This document shows positions 1 through 11,966 of a DNA stretch of 64,000 nt, piece after piece; within the stretch, counting starts at the first letter, position 1, and each line of letters opens with the position of its first letter. The notes beneath the pieces were generated by a model. The model saw only the letters and a program-made list of their open reading frames with translations. It was not told the DNA's origin and ran no database searches. Source of the stretch: Ectocarpus siliculosus (lineage: Eukaryota; Sar; Phaeophyceae; Ectocarpales; Ectocarpaceae); contig FN649738.1 in the NCBI GenBank assembly GCA_000310025.1, forward strand, positions 681,788-745,787, given 5' to 3'. Position numbers and translations under genes: made by a program.

Positions 1-2
1 CT

Positions 3-815
3 GCTGGATCGTCGGCGAGTCAAGGCCGGCGAGGAAGCGGGGTCGGCGGTGGCGGTAGCGCCGGTCGCGGCTCGTTCACAAGCGTGGCCAGCTCGGCGCG
101 AAGCGGCGGCGAAATGAGCTGTTCTAACGGCCGAGTCCGCCAAGGGGGCAGGGCGATGAAGTCGTCGGGTGGCGATAGCCCTTCCCTGGCGACTCGCACG
201 CTGAACAGAGAAGAGCGGATCAGAACCGTGTTCGGCCAGAAGGCCGTGGAAGCGGCGGCGGCGACTGTGGCGCCCACGTCCGGAAGCGACAGCTCGTCGC
301 AGCTCCTGCTCGCGGCGGCCAACCGGATCTACGCGCTTCCGGCCCAGGAGCGGTCCCTTCTGGCGGAGCTCGACCGCGCCTCGGACGTTGACGAAGGGGA
401 GGGCGACGGCGGCGGCGGCGGCGGTTTCGTCGACGATACCGGCGTTGTCGTCGCCGCCAACGTAGACAACACGAATGAAGGCGTCATTTCGTCGCCGCAA
501 GGCGGACACGAGGGTGGCGCACCCCCTTCCCCCTCCCTTCAGGGTGACGGAAATCCCGCGAGAGCGTCTGCAGAGCCGCCGCTCCTCCGGGTGGGCAGCG
601 GGGGAGGGGACGGCGGCGGAACGACCCCGTTCCGGTACCGCCGGCTGATGGGCTTGTCCCGGCGAGGGTGGCCTTCCTGCGTCAACCCGGCGCGAAGGGA
701 GGAGTGGCTCTGTCCCGTCGAGTTCGAGGCGGTGTTCGCGATGAGCTTCTCGGAGTTCAGGGCGCTCCCCTCCTGGAAGCGGGTCGCCCTCAAGCGGGAG
801 TTGCTCCTGTTCTAA
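3..815 (+). CDS. C-terminal part of a villin-headpiece protein (5' truncated)
   Basis: The frame is open from the left edge to a TAA at 813-815, so the gene starts outside the window; about 270 residues are visible. The last 40 residues form a villin headpiece. They carry the spaced phenylalanines (FEAVFAMSFSEF), then LPSWK and a basic tail ending ELLLF, matching the family pattern of a core F..VF.M....F, a P-W turn and a terminal K/R-rich helix ending in LF. Headpieces bind F-actin and usually close villin, dematin, supervillin or related proteins. The residues before it are low complexity (Gly, Ser and Ala runs, acidic DEGEGD), typical of a flexible linker. No gelsolin repeat is visible, so the subfamily cannot be assigned. 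The headpiece is seen directly; actin binding is known for the family. Confidence 0.8.
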   Translation, partial: AGSSASQGRRGSGVGGGGSAGRGSFTSVASSARSGGEMSCSNGRVRQGGRAMKSSGGDSPSLATRTLNREERIRTVFGQKAVEAAAATVAPTSGSDSSSQLLLAAANRIYALPAQERSLLAELDRASDVDEGEGDGGGGGGFVDDTGVVVAANVDNTNEGVISSPQGGHEGGAPPSPSLQGDGNPARASAEPPLLRVGSGGGDGGGTTPFRYRRLMGLSRRGWPSCVNPARREEWLCPVEFEAVFAMSFSEFRALPSWKRVALKRELLLF

Positions 816-3605
816 CAGGGTGGCCGGCGTGGCTTCTTCGTTCCTCAGCTGTTTTGTGCCTGGCCTGGCCTGGGAAAGGTTGCCGGTTTCGTTTTGGTCC
901 TCAGCTGTTGTCTGGCCTGGGAAGGGTTGTCGTTTTTTTCTTCTTTTTTTTGGAGGTGTCGCCCGTCCGGCTCAGCTGCTGCGGTAGTACGTTATAGATG
1001 GTAATCGCCGGTCCGTGCGTTTGATTGTTGCCGCAAAAGTTGGGTGAAACATGACGACGCGGGATGGGACAGTCGTGTGCCGCGGTTCAATTGGCGCTGT
1101 TTTTTTAGCGTCCAACGAGAAAGGATTGTCTGGGTGAAGTCTTGCTTTTGGTCTTCCCCGCCGGCGCCCTGCAGTCGGTTTCCGATTCCTGCGACGTGTC
1201 TCTTGTGCATGCCGAGTGATACTTTTCTAAATCATGGAGGTCGGTATAAACTACCTCAAACACTTACGTGATGATTGCAGCACACGACGTTTTGGCCTCT
1301 TGTCTTACAGCACACCAACATTCGTGGGGTGCTCTCTTGCTTGTGGTGCAGGCTTCGTTCGTTTTTTTGACGCGTTGTAGTGATGGTCGTGTCATCGTGC
1401 GCGGACGGAGGCACGAAGAATGAGCTGAAGCCTTGTCGTGCATTTGCCGGCCTTTCGCCGTGGATCTGGGAGATCGGTTTGTCCGGAAGCTAACAGCAAC
1501 AAGGCCCACGTCGTTATGTACCCACTCGTCACTCAATTGTATGTTTTTTGGTGGTGCTGAGTCCAATGGAGAAACCGTGTAAACGAAAGCTGTTTCTTGA
1601 TTTACAAGATACACGTGTTATTGGTGATCATCATGCTGCTGTGTAGATGGATGGTGGCTTGCTCGGTTTTTGTCCGGTCGAACCCCGATGGAGGGCATTG
1701 TGGGGGGTACGTGGAGCTGCGGGTACTAGGGGGGTGGGGGGGTATCATGTCCGTATATTAGACCAATGGTCCCTGACTGCTGTATTTAGAGTTAATTTTT
1801 ATTGGTGGAGTGAGCGAACGAAGCGAGTCTGCTGCAGTTTCGAAAGTTGTGGGTTTTCTCCTCGTTCTTGTCAAGGGTATGTTATGCATAAGGTGTAGAG
1901 TGTGCTCTTTGTTGAATCGCATGGGCGTGCGAGGCATCCGTTGTCAAGTCCTCCTGCGATTCAGGAGCCAAGCCGTTTGTGTGCTGTTTTCTGTGGTGTT
2001 CGTGCATGGTTATACTATTCGAAAATAAGAGGGAAAGCTAATTTATGCTGTACATCCCTATCCCTCCCTTGTCCTTAAAGACAGTATCCTAAGTTTTTTT
2101 TTTGGCCTCTCAGTCTGGCGGTGTTCGTCCTGGATTACTTGCTGAAGAAGGGGGGCCGGGTAAATACTTGTGAGATAATTAAGTTGCTTCGTGACCATCA
2201 TATCAGCGGAATTTTGTTTTTGCGCGATTGTCGTACGGTACGGACCATCGTGGAACCTAGGGTCGTCTGATGTTATGGATATTGTATCGTGCGGGTGGAA
2301 AGTGTTCGGCAGCCCTTACGTGCCTAAGATTGGTTGCTGTTCTATTGAAAGAGAGGGAGGGCCAAGGGTATTGCGTATGGGGCACGCCGCGTTTTCAACA
2401 CAAGACGAGGGAATTTTTTGTAGCTAGAGTGTATGTCTTCATTTCTTTTTTGCCTCGTCCCATCGCATGCATGGGCGGCAGCATTTTTGTAAAATGTATA
2501 GGCACGGCGGGTTTTTAGGGTGGTCGTGCTTGTCGAACCTGGTAGTGTTTGCGATCCGCCTGTAACACGTAGGCGAGTGTTTGCCACTATGGTAAAAGCA
2601 CACCGCCGCTGTGAAAACAGAGTAGTTCCGTTTCAAATCGAGCACCGGACGGTTACTCGCCATGCCAGGCGAGTTCTGTTCGCTTTTTTTTTTCGTTTTA
2701 CAGAGACCAGAACTAGAGGTCGGACTGTTGAGCGAAGAATGAAAAAGAAGAGACCGAAGGAGTTGCGGCGCCAGGTTTGGAATTTCGAAGGAAATAATGC
2801 GTGCGACGCAAGCATTGATGCGGATGTTGGACAGAACACTCACTAACAGTTTCCAGCAAAGTATTGGGAAAAGACCTTGTGTTACGGGGTTGTTTTCTCC
2901 CGAGACTTTGATTGTCGGGACGGGTTTTTTGTCTTCCAGGAATTTCAGGTCAGAATTCTCGAATTTTCGTGCCCTTTCTATCTTTTTATCGCGTTGCTCT
3001 ATGCTTCCTGAAGGCGCCGAAAAAACGTTCGGGATTTGGCACACGGTAAGCCGTGCGCGTCGTATGTCTGTCGTGCGCTCTGTGCCGCGCGGTGCCGTGC
3101 ACCTTGCCCTCAAACCGAATACCACCGAACGAATTTCGCGTACACGTATGTACCGCCGTGTTTACCAAGTACTCGAAGACTGTGTCATCATCGAAGATGA
3201 TAAAGAAGAAGGGTAACGGTTTTCAGAAGCGTAGCCTCGTGCAAACACGGAACATCGAAGAAATGGAGCCTAAAAAAAACTCAAAAATTTAACAACTTGA
3301 GCACCACCATCATGTGCGAGCTCGGATAAGAACCCCCACCACTGAAACCGATATACCAACCATTCCTAGCATGGCCCTAGGAAGTAAGAACCGCAGCCTC
3401 CGCCGACTCCCTAGAGGTTCTTGAGTACGGGCGCGTTCAGTGTGTGCATGGGGATCTATTCCACACACAGACAGGCATGCGCCCCTCCCCCCGTTTTCCG
3501 GCCCTCGAACAAACGCCCTGCCAAGAAAACCGTACCGTATACCGGGAGAAAGAGTAGCGATTGCCGCGGGGGGGGATCGAGCCGCCTTCCTGCAGGAGGT
3601 GGGCC

Positions 3606-3836
3606 CATCTCATCAACCATCCCGGAGGCTGCTACTGAGTGCAATTGGTTGGCGAAGTCGTGTGCACACAATACGGGTATCCTGCTGAATCGTCGCAAAA
3701 ACCGGTAGTGCTAGGGCGCATCTCACCAACCCTCCTTACTCAACAAGAGGCTGCTGAATGCAACTGACTGGCTGAGTCGTACGCATAGGGCACGGGAAAG
3801 GCGACCTGCAGAATCGCCGCAAAACCAGTGGTAGTT
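3606..3836. repeat. Diverged tandem duplication, unit about 115 bp
   Basis: Two adjacent blocks share the order CATCTCA-CAACC, GAGGCTGCT, GCAA, GGCT/GGCG-GAGTCGT, and CTGCTGAATCGTCGCAAAA versus CTGCAGAATCGCCGCAAAA. They end in GGTAGT. The first runs about 3606-3710 and the second about 3719-3836. Confidence 0.6.
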
Positions 3837-5340
3837 GGTGTTCTGCTCCTTTCCTCGTGTTGAGGTGGACGACACCACGCAAGTTTTGCTGTTACATGTC
3901 CGAGGGTATCTACAGTTTGAAGAAAAAACTGGAATCGACTACCGGCAACTCAAGAAGTCAACAACTACCAAATTTCCTCCCCTCATGTGCCTATCCCTAT
4001 GTCAGCCGGCTCCGCTGTGTTCTGCCGTGCATGTCCTAAAAAAAATATGATGGCATCGGCAGAGAAACGGGGACCCGTCTACTCCGATACACTGCCCACA
4101 AAATATCCGCAGGTACATGCACCAGCTTGACACGTAGTCTACACTTGATGATGCACGATCCTAGTCCCGGAACGCGACGAACAGTCAACCAATCAAAATC
4201 GCTGATGCCGGTTTCGTTGCTTGAAAATGGGGTAATGCACAACGGCGACAACAGAGGCAGCAAGTCGTACTGCAAAGGTTGTATCGGGAGAACGGGTTCC
4301 TCCGGGCGTGGCCCGCCACCTCACCGGGCCCAAACTCTTGTGCCGTGTTCGAAGATGTTGGAGCAGGCGATTCAAAACGTGCGCGCCGAGGTGGGTATGT
4401 TTGTATCGGGTGCTTGCAATTCCGCGGTGCCTCGGTCGTCATGTTCTTTTTTGTCCTTCCCCGCTTCTTTTGCCGTTTCTCGAAAAAGAAGCAGATAACA
4501 TGAGGAAAACAAATGATGTTGCCGTCGTCGACATCGTAGAGCCGATAGTCCCTAGCTTTTCTCACAAAGAAGCGATGAACAAGAACTGCTCGATCTGTGG
4601 CAAGTATCTGTTGAATTGGCAAAAAAAAAAAAAAACAAGGAACGAAGCCCGCAGGGATGGGGTGGCACGAGTTGAGGTGACACGTAGGATATCACGGTGT
4701 GCTCTTAGCAATGCTGCTTACTCTCAACCATGTAGGTGTAAACGGCAGCACTTGAAGACACATTTCGACGTGTGAGTAAACGGCGTGTGTGTGTCACCGG
4801 TAGTCAGCACTTGGGAGAATACATGTGTTGCGTAACGGTACAGCATCGTAGGTTTCCCGATATTGTGGCATGTTTGGGCAAGAGGAGACGATGCCATTAT
4901 TCAGGACACGGTGCCGCTATTCGAAATATGGGGTTCATGTACGTACATGTTGAGATTGTGACAAGAGATTTTGATGCCAACATGTCGGCAGTTCCACTAT
5001 TCAAGTTGCCGCAATATCGGGTCGGGCCACCTACTGTACAGTGTGGTAGACGACTAAACAACGAAGAAATTGCTATATTTAGTGCACATCGTGGGACCTA
5101 GCCGGGCAACCTATTGTAAGTTCATGTCTTTCCCTTTCTCCGTCAAATATGAAATGCTTGCCAGCACGCTGTCAAAATCTCGTTGCGAATATGCTTTTCA
5201 GACTAGATTACTCCTGGGCAGAGCACTCTCAAGTGGCCACGGTAGGGAGGATAGGAGTCCGGTTCCTTATCAACTGGCCGGCAACAAGGGACACAATTGC
5301 ACAGGCGGCAGAATGTACGACGATACCAGCAAAGCGACAA

Positions 5341-5460
5341 AACCAACAAAAACGATAACGAAAAAACACTGCCACCACCACTTCCAACATCAACAACACC
5401 GACGACAACACCAACACCAACAACAAGCGACGACAACACCAACAACAACAACAACAAGCA
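5341..5460. repeat. CAA/CAC-rich simple repeat
   Basis: An imperfect array of ACAACA, CACCAA and CAACAC units lies just beyond the last recognised exon of the PLAA-like gene. It explains the poly-Thr/Gln/His or Val/Leu frames seen here. Confidence 0.85.
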
Positions 5461-5464
5461 CTAC

Positions 5465-5893
5465 TCACTCTGGTCCCAAGGAGTGCTTCTTGCAAAAGGC
5501 GTCGGCAACCGCCTTGGGGTCGTCCCCGTGGTTAACGCCAAGCTGTAACGCCAAGAAACCCCGAGATGCCGATTCAACCTCGACAGGAATAACCTTCGCA
5601 GGCGTTTTTGGTTTCGTTGGGTAAGAAGGGGCAGGGGGACACAGGACAAGCGGACGTTGAGGACGTGGGGAGCATGGACGAACGAAAGCAACCCCGACAA
5701 CAATCTTTCGATCCCCTTCAGGAGGGGTCTCACGTGTCGGCAACGGAAACTGAGTCGAAAAAAAAGGGATAAGTTTCAAGCGAAACAACGTGAACAATGC
5801 CTGCTTCGATGAACGGGGCATAAGGTGAATAGACAGAACCGAAACCACAGCAGCAGCAACAGGAACACCATCACCACCATCATCACCACCACC

Positions 5894-5969
<76 letters not shown>

Positions 5970-8900
5970 GCGACGGCGATGACTACAAACAAGCACATCA
6001 ACGACAAGGACAAGGACAAGGACAACAAGAACAACGAAGACGACGACCGATCCAAAGCACGCGACGTGGAGGGATCCTAAATCCTACATCCAGTGACGAC
6101 ACCACCCTCACCTTATCGTAGAGCCCGCCCTCGAAGGCAACTTTCCGCACCGGGGGCCGTAGCGCCCCCAGCTGTTCCCACTTGGCACCCCCTCCCCCGA
6201 CCGCCTCTGTCCAGCGGAACACCTTTCCAAGAGTAACGAAGTCAAGGGAAGAAAGTGTGGTTCAGCCGGCTGAGGGGCTACGGCACACACGTACCTATGC
6301 TACAACAAGATACCTTGAACCATTACCATTGCAACGACTGACGTGCTGTACAATGTTCATAAATAGCGTGCTGAGGAGATAACTATTTCGAGGACTCTTG
6401 TGCCGGGAGAAGGGAGAAAGACAACGCGGTACGTACACGTCGTCTTCTGCCTTTCCTTCCTTTTTTCGCTTTTTCCTCGCGTTGCGTGTGGTTTTTCAAC
6501 CACGTGTGTGACGTACCATAAAACACATTCATCTTGACCCCAGAAAGAACCAACATCACAAACGGACTCCTCCCACGTGTCACACACCGCTACGCATTTC
6601 ACTCGCGACCTCAACTACCGGAGACAGTCAACACCACGACTGAAATTCTTCAGAACATTAAGGAAATTCACACACCTCGCATTCACTACCAACACTACCA
6701 CCCAACTCTACAATCCTGCATATTCACAACACACCACACAAACAAACAAAACTTAAAACACCTTTGCCTCGCCGGTTTCGTGACAAGCGAAGGCGCTCAG
6801 CTGCCCGTCCTCCGCCCCGACCATGACAGACATCTCCGACGTAGACGGCAGGTTTTCTCCCCCGCCGCCCGATCTCCCTCCTCTGGGGGGGGCGCTGCCA
6901 GGAACAGCCGAAGCGCCGCCGCCGCACGCGTCGCTGCTACTACCCCCCCCTACCGCCTCCAGCGCCTCCTTCAATCGATCTCCCCGCAGGAAGCGCTCGG
7001 AGTCGGGTGTGAAAACCCGGACGGCGTAGTCCGCAGAACCGGTGGCAACGTCGGCTACGCTGCCTTCCGCGCTCATACCGCCACCGCCGCCTCCTCCTCC
7101 TCCTCCTTCGGCAGCAGCAGCGGCAGCGGCCGCGCCGGGGCCAGCAACGCTGCCGCTGCTGCTGCTGCCACTGCTGCTACTAGTAGTCCTCAGCGCCGCG
7201 ACGGACCAAACCGTCTTGGGGTGTTTGAAGAGGACGGTGGCGGTTTGTTGAGCGGGCGGGGGCGGCGAGCCGGCGGCCGGCGGTGGCGGTGGTGGTTGCA
7301 CACGCGTGGCGCAAAGGTTACCCGCGTCGTCCGCCGAGGCCACCAGCCCCGCTCCTAGGTGAGACACGCTGAACACGAAGCTTTCGTCTGAGGCGCCGGC
7401 GGCGGCGGCAGCAGCAGCAGCACCAGTACCAGCAGTACCACCAGCACCGCCAGAATCAACAGCAGCGGCACAAGCAGCGGCAGTAGCACCAGCAGGTGCG
7501 GCAGAAGTACCAGAAGTACCAGAAGTACCAGCACCACAAGCCGCAGCACAACGCAGCGACAGCACCACAAGGGTTAGTAGCAGCGACAGACCGACGGCAA
7601 CCAGCAAGTGATACCAACGAACAGACGGCAGCAGCAGCAGCACGAGAGAGGAGGCGTAGCTGGCGAGGGGGGGGACGGTGTCAGGCCGTGGCCGCCTGTC
7701 GGCGTTGCTATTGGTGAAGCTTTATTCTGTTACGGTTTATGTTTTTTTTTTTCTCTTTTCACAACCAACTACGTATGCACCGGGAACATCGTCGCGTTCG
7801 CATGAGACTAGCGCTGGCGTGCATGGTGTTAGGCATGGAGCTGTGTGCGGCTTTGACGGAAGCAGAAAAACGAGTTGCAACAAGCAAGGAATCGCGACGA
7901 GATTGGCACCGCCCCCGCCCCCCCTTCTACAATGGCGTACTGCACCAGATTCTTCACGACAAACGCGAAACAATTGTCTAGATGGTATATCATACAGCTC
8001 GCACCGATGCCGTCGAATGAAGTACCAGGCTCTGAATGCCATCTCATAAACCTGTTCAGCCCTCAAGCCCTACACCCCCCCCGGCAAAGACAGCATGGAA
8101 ACCCACCGGGAATCGTGACTACCGCTCGACAGTCCCCGTCCTCGCTCCACACGCGCACCGTGGCGTCGTTTGAGGCGCTGCAGAAGCAGTGTCCTGGCGA
8201 TGATGACAGCGATGATGCCGGTGCATCGACCAGGCAAAGATCACGGATCCCTGAAGTGTGATCCGTCAGGCTGCGCCATTCCTGAGGCGGCGGGCGGGCG
8301 GGCGGGCGGGGAGGGGGGGGGGTGGGAGAACCAAGAAGAGATGGGAGAAAAAACACGACACGGTGTTCATCTTTGGTATTGAGACGACGCGGACGAACGG
8401 CTTTCTTCGTCGTTCAGAGGGAAATATTTCTTCTCAAGCCACATCGTCGATGCCAACAATTGGTCACCACAACCCCCGCCGTAATCACCCGACAAACCAT
8501 GCAGCACCCCAGCGCGGCGCGCGGATGACACCCCCTCCCCTTCCCTTTTGGCGAACATGTCCGTTTCTCGCAAAACACGAAACTAGCCAGCTTACGAGAC
8601 CTCTCAAACCACGCCGCCGTGACAAAAGCCACCGCGATCATCGCACGTACAGACAATACATGATACCTTCGGTGGCGAGCCCTCCCACATCCTGATCTGC
8701 TGCCCCACCAGATGCCCCTCGACACTTAGCCCGGTTGAGCCGGTGGCGACGGAGCCTGATCCTAGTCCGAGCACGCACACGTTGTTCTGCGGGAGGAGGC
8801 AACAATAGGAGAGGAGAAACGCACAATTACGAGCTTTGGACACCCGCGGCGGGGAGGAATGCGGCTGCTGAGAGCGCAACATTGCCCAAAAAAAGTACTA

Positions 8901-10265
8901 TAAAAAAAACGGTGCTAGGACAATAACAAACTAAATAGACTCCTGTGATGGCTGTTCGATTCTCAAACGGAAAGGATTTCGAAACCGCCGAGTAAAGAGA
9001 ATATTATGAACGGGGTTTGCAACAGGCCGGGAAGGCTGGCTTGTCCTAACCTCGTGTCCGCCCAGGGTCCACTTGCACGTGGCCGTTTCGAGGTCCCAGG
9101 CCTTGGCGGTTTCATCCCACGACCCCGACAGCAACAGCCCTTCGGAGGTCCATGACAGGGAAGAAATCGGGGCGTTGTGGCCGAGCAAAGTCCTGGAATC
9201 GTGATGAACATGCAAATGCGGCGGGGGGGGGTATATGCCGCACTAAATTAGTGCAATGGCAGATGTATGCAAATGCCGGGGAATAACATGGTGCCTCAAA
9301 GGGGTTGGTGTAAAATGAGGTACATGTAGGCGCATGCGGAGGAAACTATATATTATGCCGCAAATAGGTAAAGATGTCTGAGGCAATATGTGAGTTGTGG
9401 GCCACTACAGACGCCGCTGCTCGGATACAAAGGTAGCCAGTGCCCACAAAAAGGCAAACAGTCAGTGGTCCCTGTACGACTCAACCTCCTCCGCCTCACT
9501 TTCGAACCACGAGCTTCGCTCCGTTCCCACCGGCTGCTGCCGCTGCCGCCACCGCTGCGGGTCCCCCTTCCTCCCACTCCACCGCATAGATGCCCCCGTC
9601 CTTGCAGCCGCCAACGATGACCTCCTCGCCCCCCGCGGGTGACTTCACGGCAAGCGCGTTAACCCAGTCCGGGAGGGTGACTTGCGCTGCCGGTGCCACG
9701 TGAGTGCCGTCGATGTGGCCATCCTGGGGATCGTCGGCGTTGAGGGTGCGCAAGCAAGCATTGACGGAAATAACAACCTCTCTCTCAGCACGAAAAACGC
9801 GAAAGAGGAACGTTACGAGTGACCTAGAACTCTTGACGGGACGTGCATCGACGCAATTTTCTCAATGTTGCCGAAATGCGCAAACGCAAAGAAGCGGTAC
9901 ACTTGGGGGGGAGGGGGCGGTCAAGTAGGCGGGAGAATATCACAAAGAAGCGGAGGCTCATCGGGTGCTCCTGCATACTGCCGAAACCATGGAGCACAGC
10001 CCCAACTTTACTCGGGACGCTGTCTCCAAGGTGCGGGCCAACACACCGCACACCAGCATCACGCCCAAACGAGAGGAGGGTTTATCACCTCGTCCAGTGG
10101 CCAGGCCATGACCACGCTGTCCCGAGCGCCGCTGTAGAGGTGTCTCTTGCCGACGGCGAGGCTCCTGACGTCCCCCGTGTGCCCCACCAAGGCTGCACAA
10201 AGAGAGAATTCCGGGATGTCGCATTCGTCGGCGGTACCCCCGCCGCTGACCGCCTGCACGGCCAT
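5465..10265 (-). CDS. PLAA: PLAA/Doa1/Ufd3-like WD40-PFU ubiquitin-binding protein
   Basis: Eight exons on the minus strand, read from high to low: 10265-10089, 9723-9500, 9192-9051, 8786-8667, 8281-8107, 7387-6762, 6222-6112, 5593-5465. All junction phases agree and give about 567 aa. The start ATG at 10265 lies 28 residues before the first repeat motif (LVGHTGDVRSLAV), as in animal PLAA. Exons 1-6 carry the WD40 propeller: LLGHNAPISSLSW with LLSGSWDETAKAWD; a degenerate blade NNVCVLGLG; DHTSGIRDLCL with SASNDATVRVW; and a last blade ATGSADYAVRVF. Ala/Gly/Pro-rich insertions lie between blades. Exons 6-8 encode a PFU domain (EDGQLSAF, VFRWTEA, KWEQLG, IPVEV, NHGDDPKAVADAF). PFU domains bind ubiquitin, and PLAA works with Cdc48/p97. 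The C-terminal PUL domain of the family is not found. Exon 8 either stops at the TGA at 5467-5465 or is spliced at a GTGAGT at 5468 into an exon I could not find. Confidence 0.85.
5850..5972. repeat. CAC/CAT then CAA trinucleotide microsatellite
   Basis: About 45 bp of CAC/CAT triplets run straight into about 65 bp of pure CAA triplets, within the last intron of the PLAA-like gene. Long Thr, Asn, Val and Leu homopolymer frames here are artefacts of this tract. Confidence 0.95.
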
Positions 10266-11966
10266 CAAATCGATATACAGCAGTAGTGGGCCCTCAACAA
10301 AAGCCAGTTGAATAACGCCAGTGGCCCTGAATAGTGACGGTGGAATTGCTGCGCACAGACAAACTCACCAAGTCGTTCTGTTCTTTGAATAGCGCCGGTC
10401 GATTCGCCGCACATACCGGCGTTGTTGAGAGCCCACTGCTGTAACAAGTTGGAGGTGGAACTTTCCACGAGAGTCGGCTGCTGGAAAAAGCCGTCACGCG
10501 CGGAGTAGATAGCTTCTAGAAGGGTTTCGGAGAAATATTTCAAGGAAGACACGCATTGCCGTAGCGGAGTTAAGGCTGGCTGCCTGTTCAACCCCTAAAG
10601 CCGCGGGTGGTGAGCTTACCGAATGACCCCTTGGGTTGTGAGAAAGCAACTAAGGCGTGTGTCGTCGCAAGTTTTCGGCAGCAATTGTGCTTGGTACTTC
10701 ACAATACTTGCCAGCGAGTTAGCACCACATTTTATGTGCGCAGAGGCTTTTGTTGCTGCCAAATGACGATATTGCTGACCTGAACAACGAGGATGAGGCA
10801 CCAACTTTACCTTACATACGCGTGCATATCGTTCAAGCTGTGTGAAGGCTGTGTCGTACCACGTGCAGCGTCGCGATTTCGGTGTACTTGCGTCCTGGAA
10901 CTTGGAACATGCGCTCACTTTGGAATCATCACTACATACAAGTACCCAACCTAAATTTACAGGTTGTAGGAACAAGGCAAAGCGTTGAATGCAGAGATCT
11001 CTGCAGAACAGCCGGCAGCAGCTTTTAGTCGAAAGTAAGGATAACCTCACAGAACGACTACCCGTCCGAGATATAACCTCAGTCGAAAGGGATGTGGTGG
11101 ATCTCTGCAGAACTGCCGGCAGCAGCTTGTTGCCTGCAAAATATCGCCCCTAGTTAGGTTCTGCACCTAGAGATGTACCAATACCACACCCATATATCGT
11201 GTACCAAGAGTCGCTTTTGTGTATGTCGCAGACATCAGCGAGCTATTGTTGTGGTTGCAACACAAGGGTAGTTGCTGCCGTCAACCAAGAAAAGGCGTCG
11301 CGATGAGCAGAGCAGTTCAACGGCACAAACACAGACCTATTGTAGTTGAACACAATGACGTTTTCATTCCGCGCTTTGTGTTGCTTGTCGGAACCACAGG
11401 CCATGCATATCGATCATTTTTTTTGTCCGTACACGTGTTCTTCAATGTGCACTGACTATTCCCGCAGGGCAGAGCCAGAGCTTTGACGCAGCAATCGCTC
11501 GAGAGATTCGGGTGCGGCGGAATACCGAGTGCACTTTCCGCTCTGTTAGTACGTGGACAGATTCGTGTCTCTGAACAAAAATTAGACTCACCATAGCGCT
11601 GTCATCTACGGGGTTGTAAGGATCCCGTTCACCTCCCTTGCTCTCTTCCATGGTATTTCCTCTCTGGGCCCTGAAAGGTGCAGCACAGCAGAGTACGCAG
11701 GAATGAGATGATGCAACGACACTCTGGCTGTCGATCTACAGGGACATCTACGGAGATCCAGAGGCTCCGCAGTCTTCTCTATCCGTAGGTTGCGCACAAA
11801 TGACCCGCAATACGCGGAGCCCCTCAGCAAATCGCCTGCGCGCTTGCCAGCTCGCCGGGGCACAGGACCGTGCGTGAGGGAGAACACGAGGCAGAGGAGG
11901 GAACGAGAAGTAGCAAAACGTGGTAGCTGGTAGCCCTGTCGCAGCGAGCAAAGGCGTGCCGCAACC
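10266..11966. promoter_or_regulatory. Divergent intergenic region between the PLAA-like and BRR2 genes
   Basis: The PLAA-like ATG (minus, 10265) and the BRR2 ATG (plus, 11967) point away from each other, so both promoters and 5' UTRs must lie in these 1.7 kb. I see no confident TATA box or initiator. The only clear structure is a 29-bp near-perfect direct repeat (10995-11023 and 11100-11128). The open frame upstream of the PLAA-like ATG has no Met, so a further 5' exon cannot be excluded. Confidence 0.5.
10995..11128. repeat. 29-bp direct repeat in the divergent intergenic region
   Basis: GATCTCTGCAGAAC, then A or T, then GCCGGCAGCAGCTT occurs at 10995-11023 and again at 11100-11128, with one mismatch. 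Shorter AGTCGAAAG and ATAACCTCA copies lie between them, so the unit is about 105 bp and partly diverged. Confidence 0.75.

Larger units (their letters stand above)
816..5464. other. Gene-free stretch between the villin-headpiece gene and the PLAA-like gene
   Basis: About 4.6 kb with T-rich runs and only short open frames on both strands. None has a recognisable domain, coding-like composition or a phase-consistent exon chain. I looked here on the minus strand for a PUL domain continuing the PLAA-like gene and found none. It holds a diverged tandem duplication (3606-3836) and a CAA/CAC-rich tract near 5341-5460. The 3' UTRs of both flanking genes must lie here, because they converge. Confidence 0.6.

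Noticed and set aside
2439-3125. 228-residue minus-strand frame
   Set aside because: No family similarity, AT-rich codons, no splice-consistent neighbours; considered and dropped as a PUL exon.
5341-5972. CRISPR-like or structured repeat array
   Set aside because: Units are simple CAA/CAC triplets without spacers.
6534-7358. 274-residue plus-strand frame
   Set aside because: Antisense of the large PLAA exon; Ala/Ser runs come from triplet repeats.
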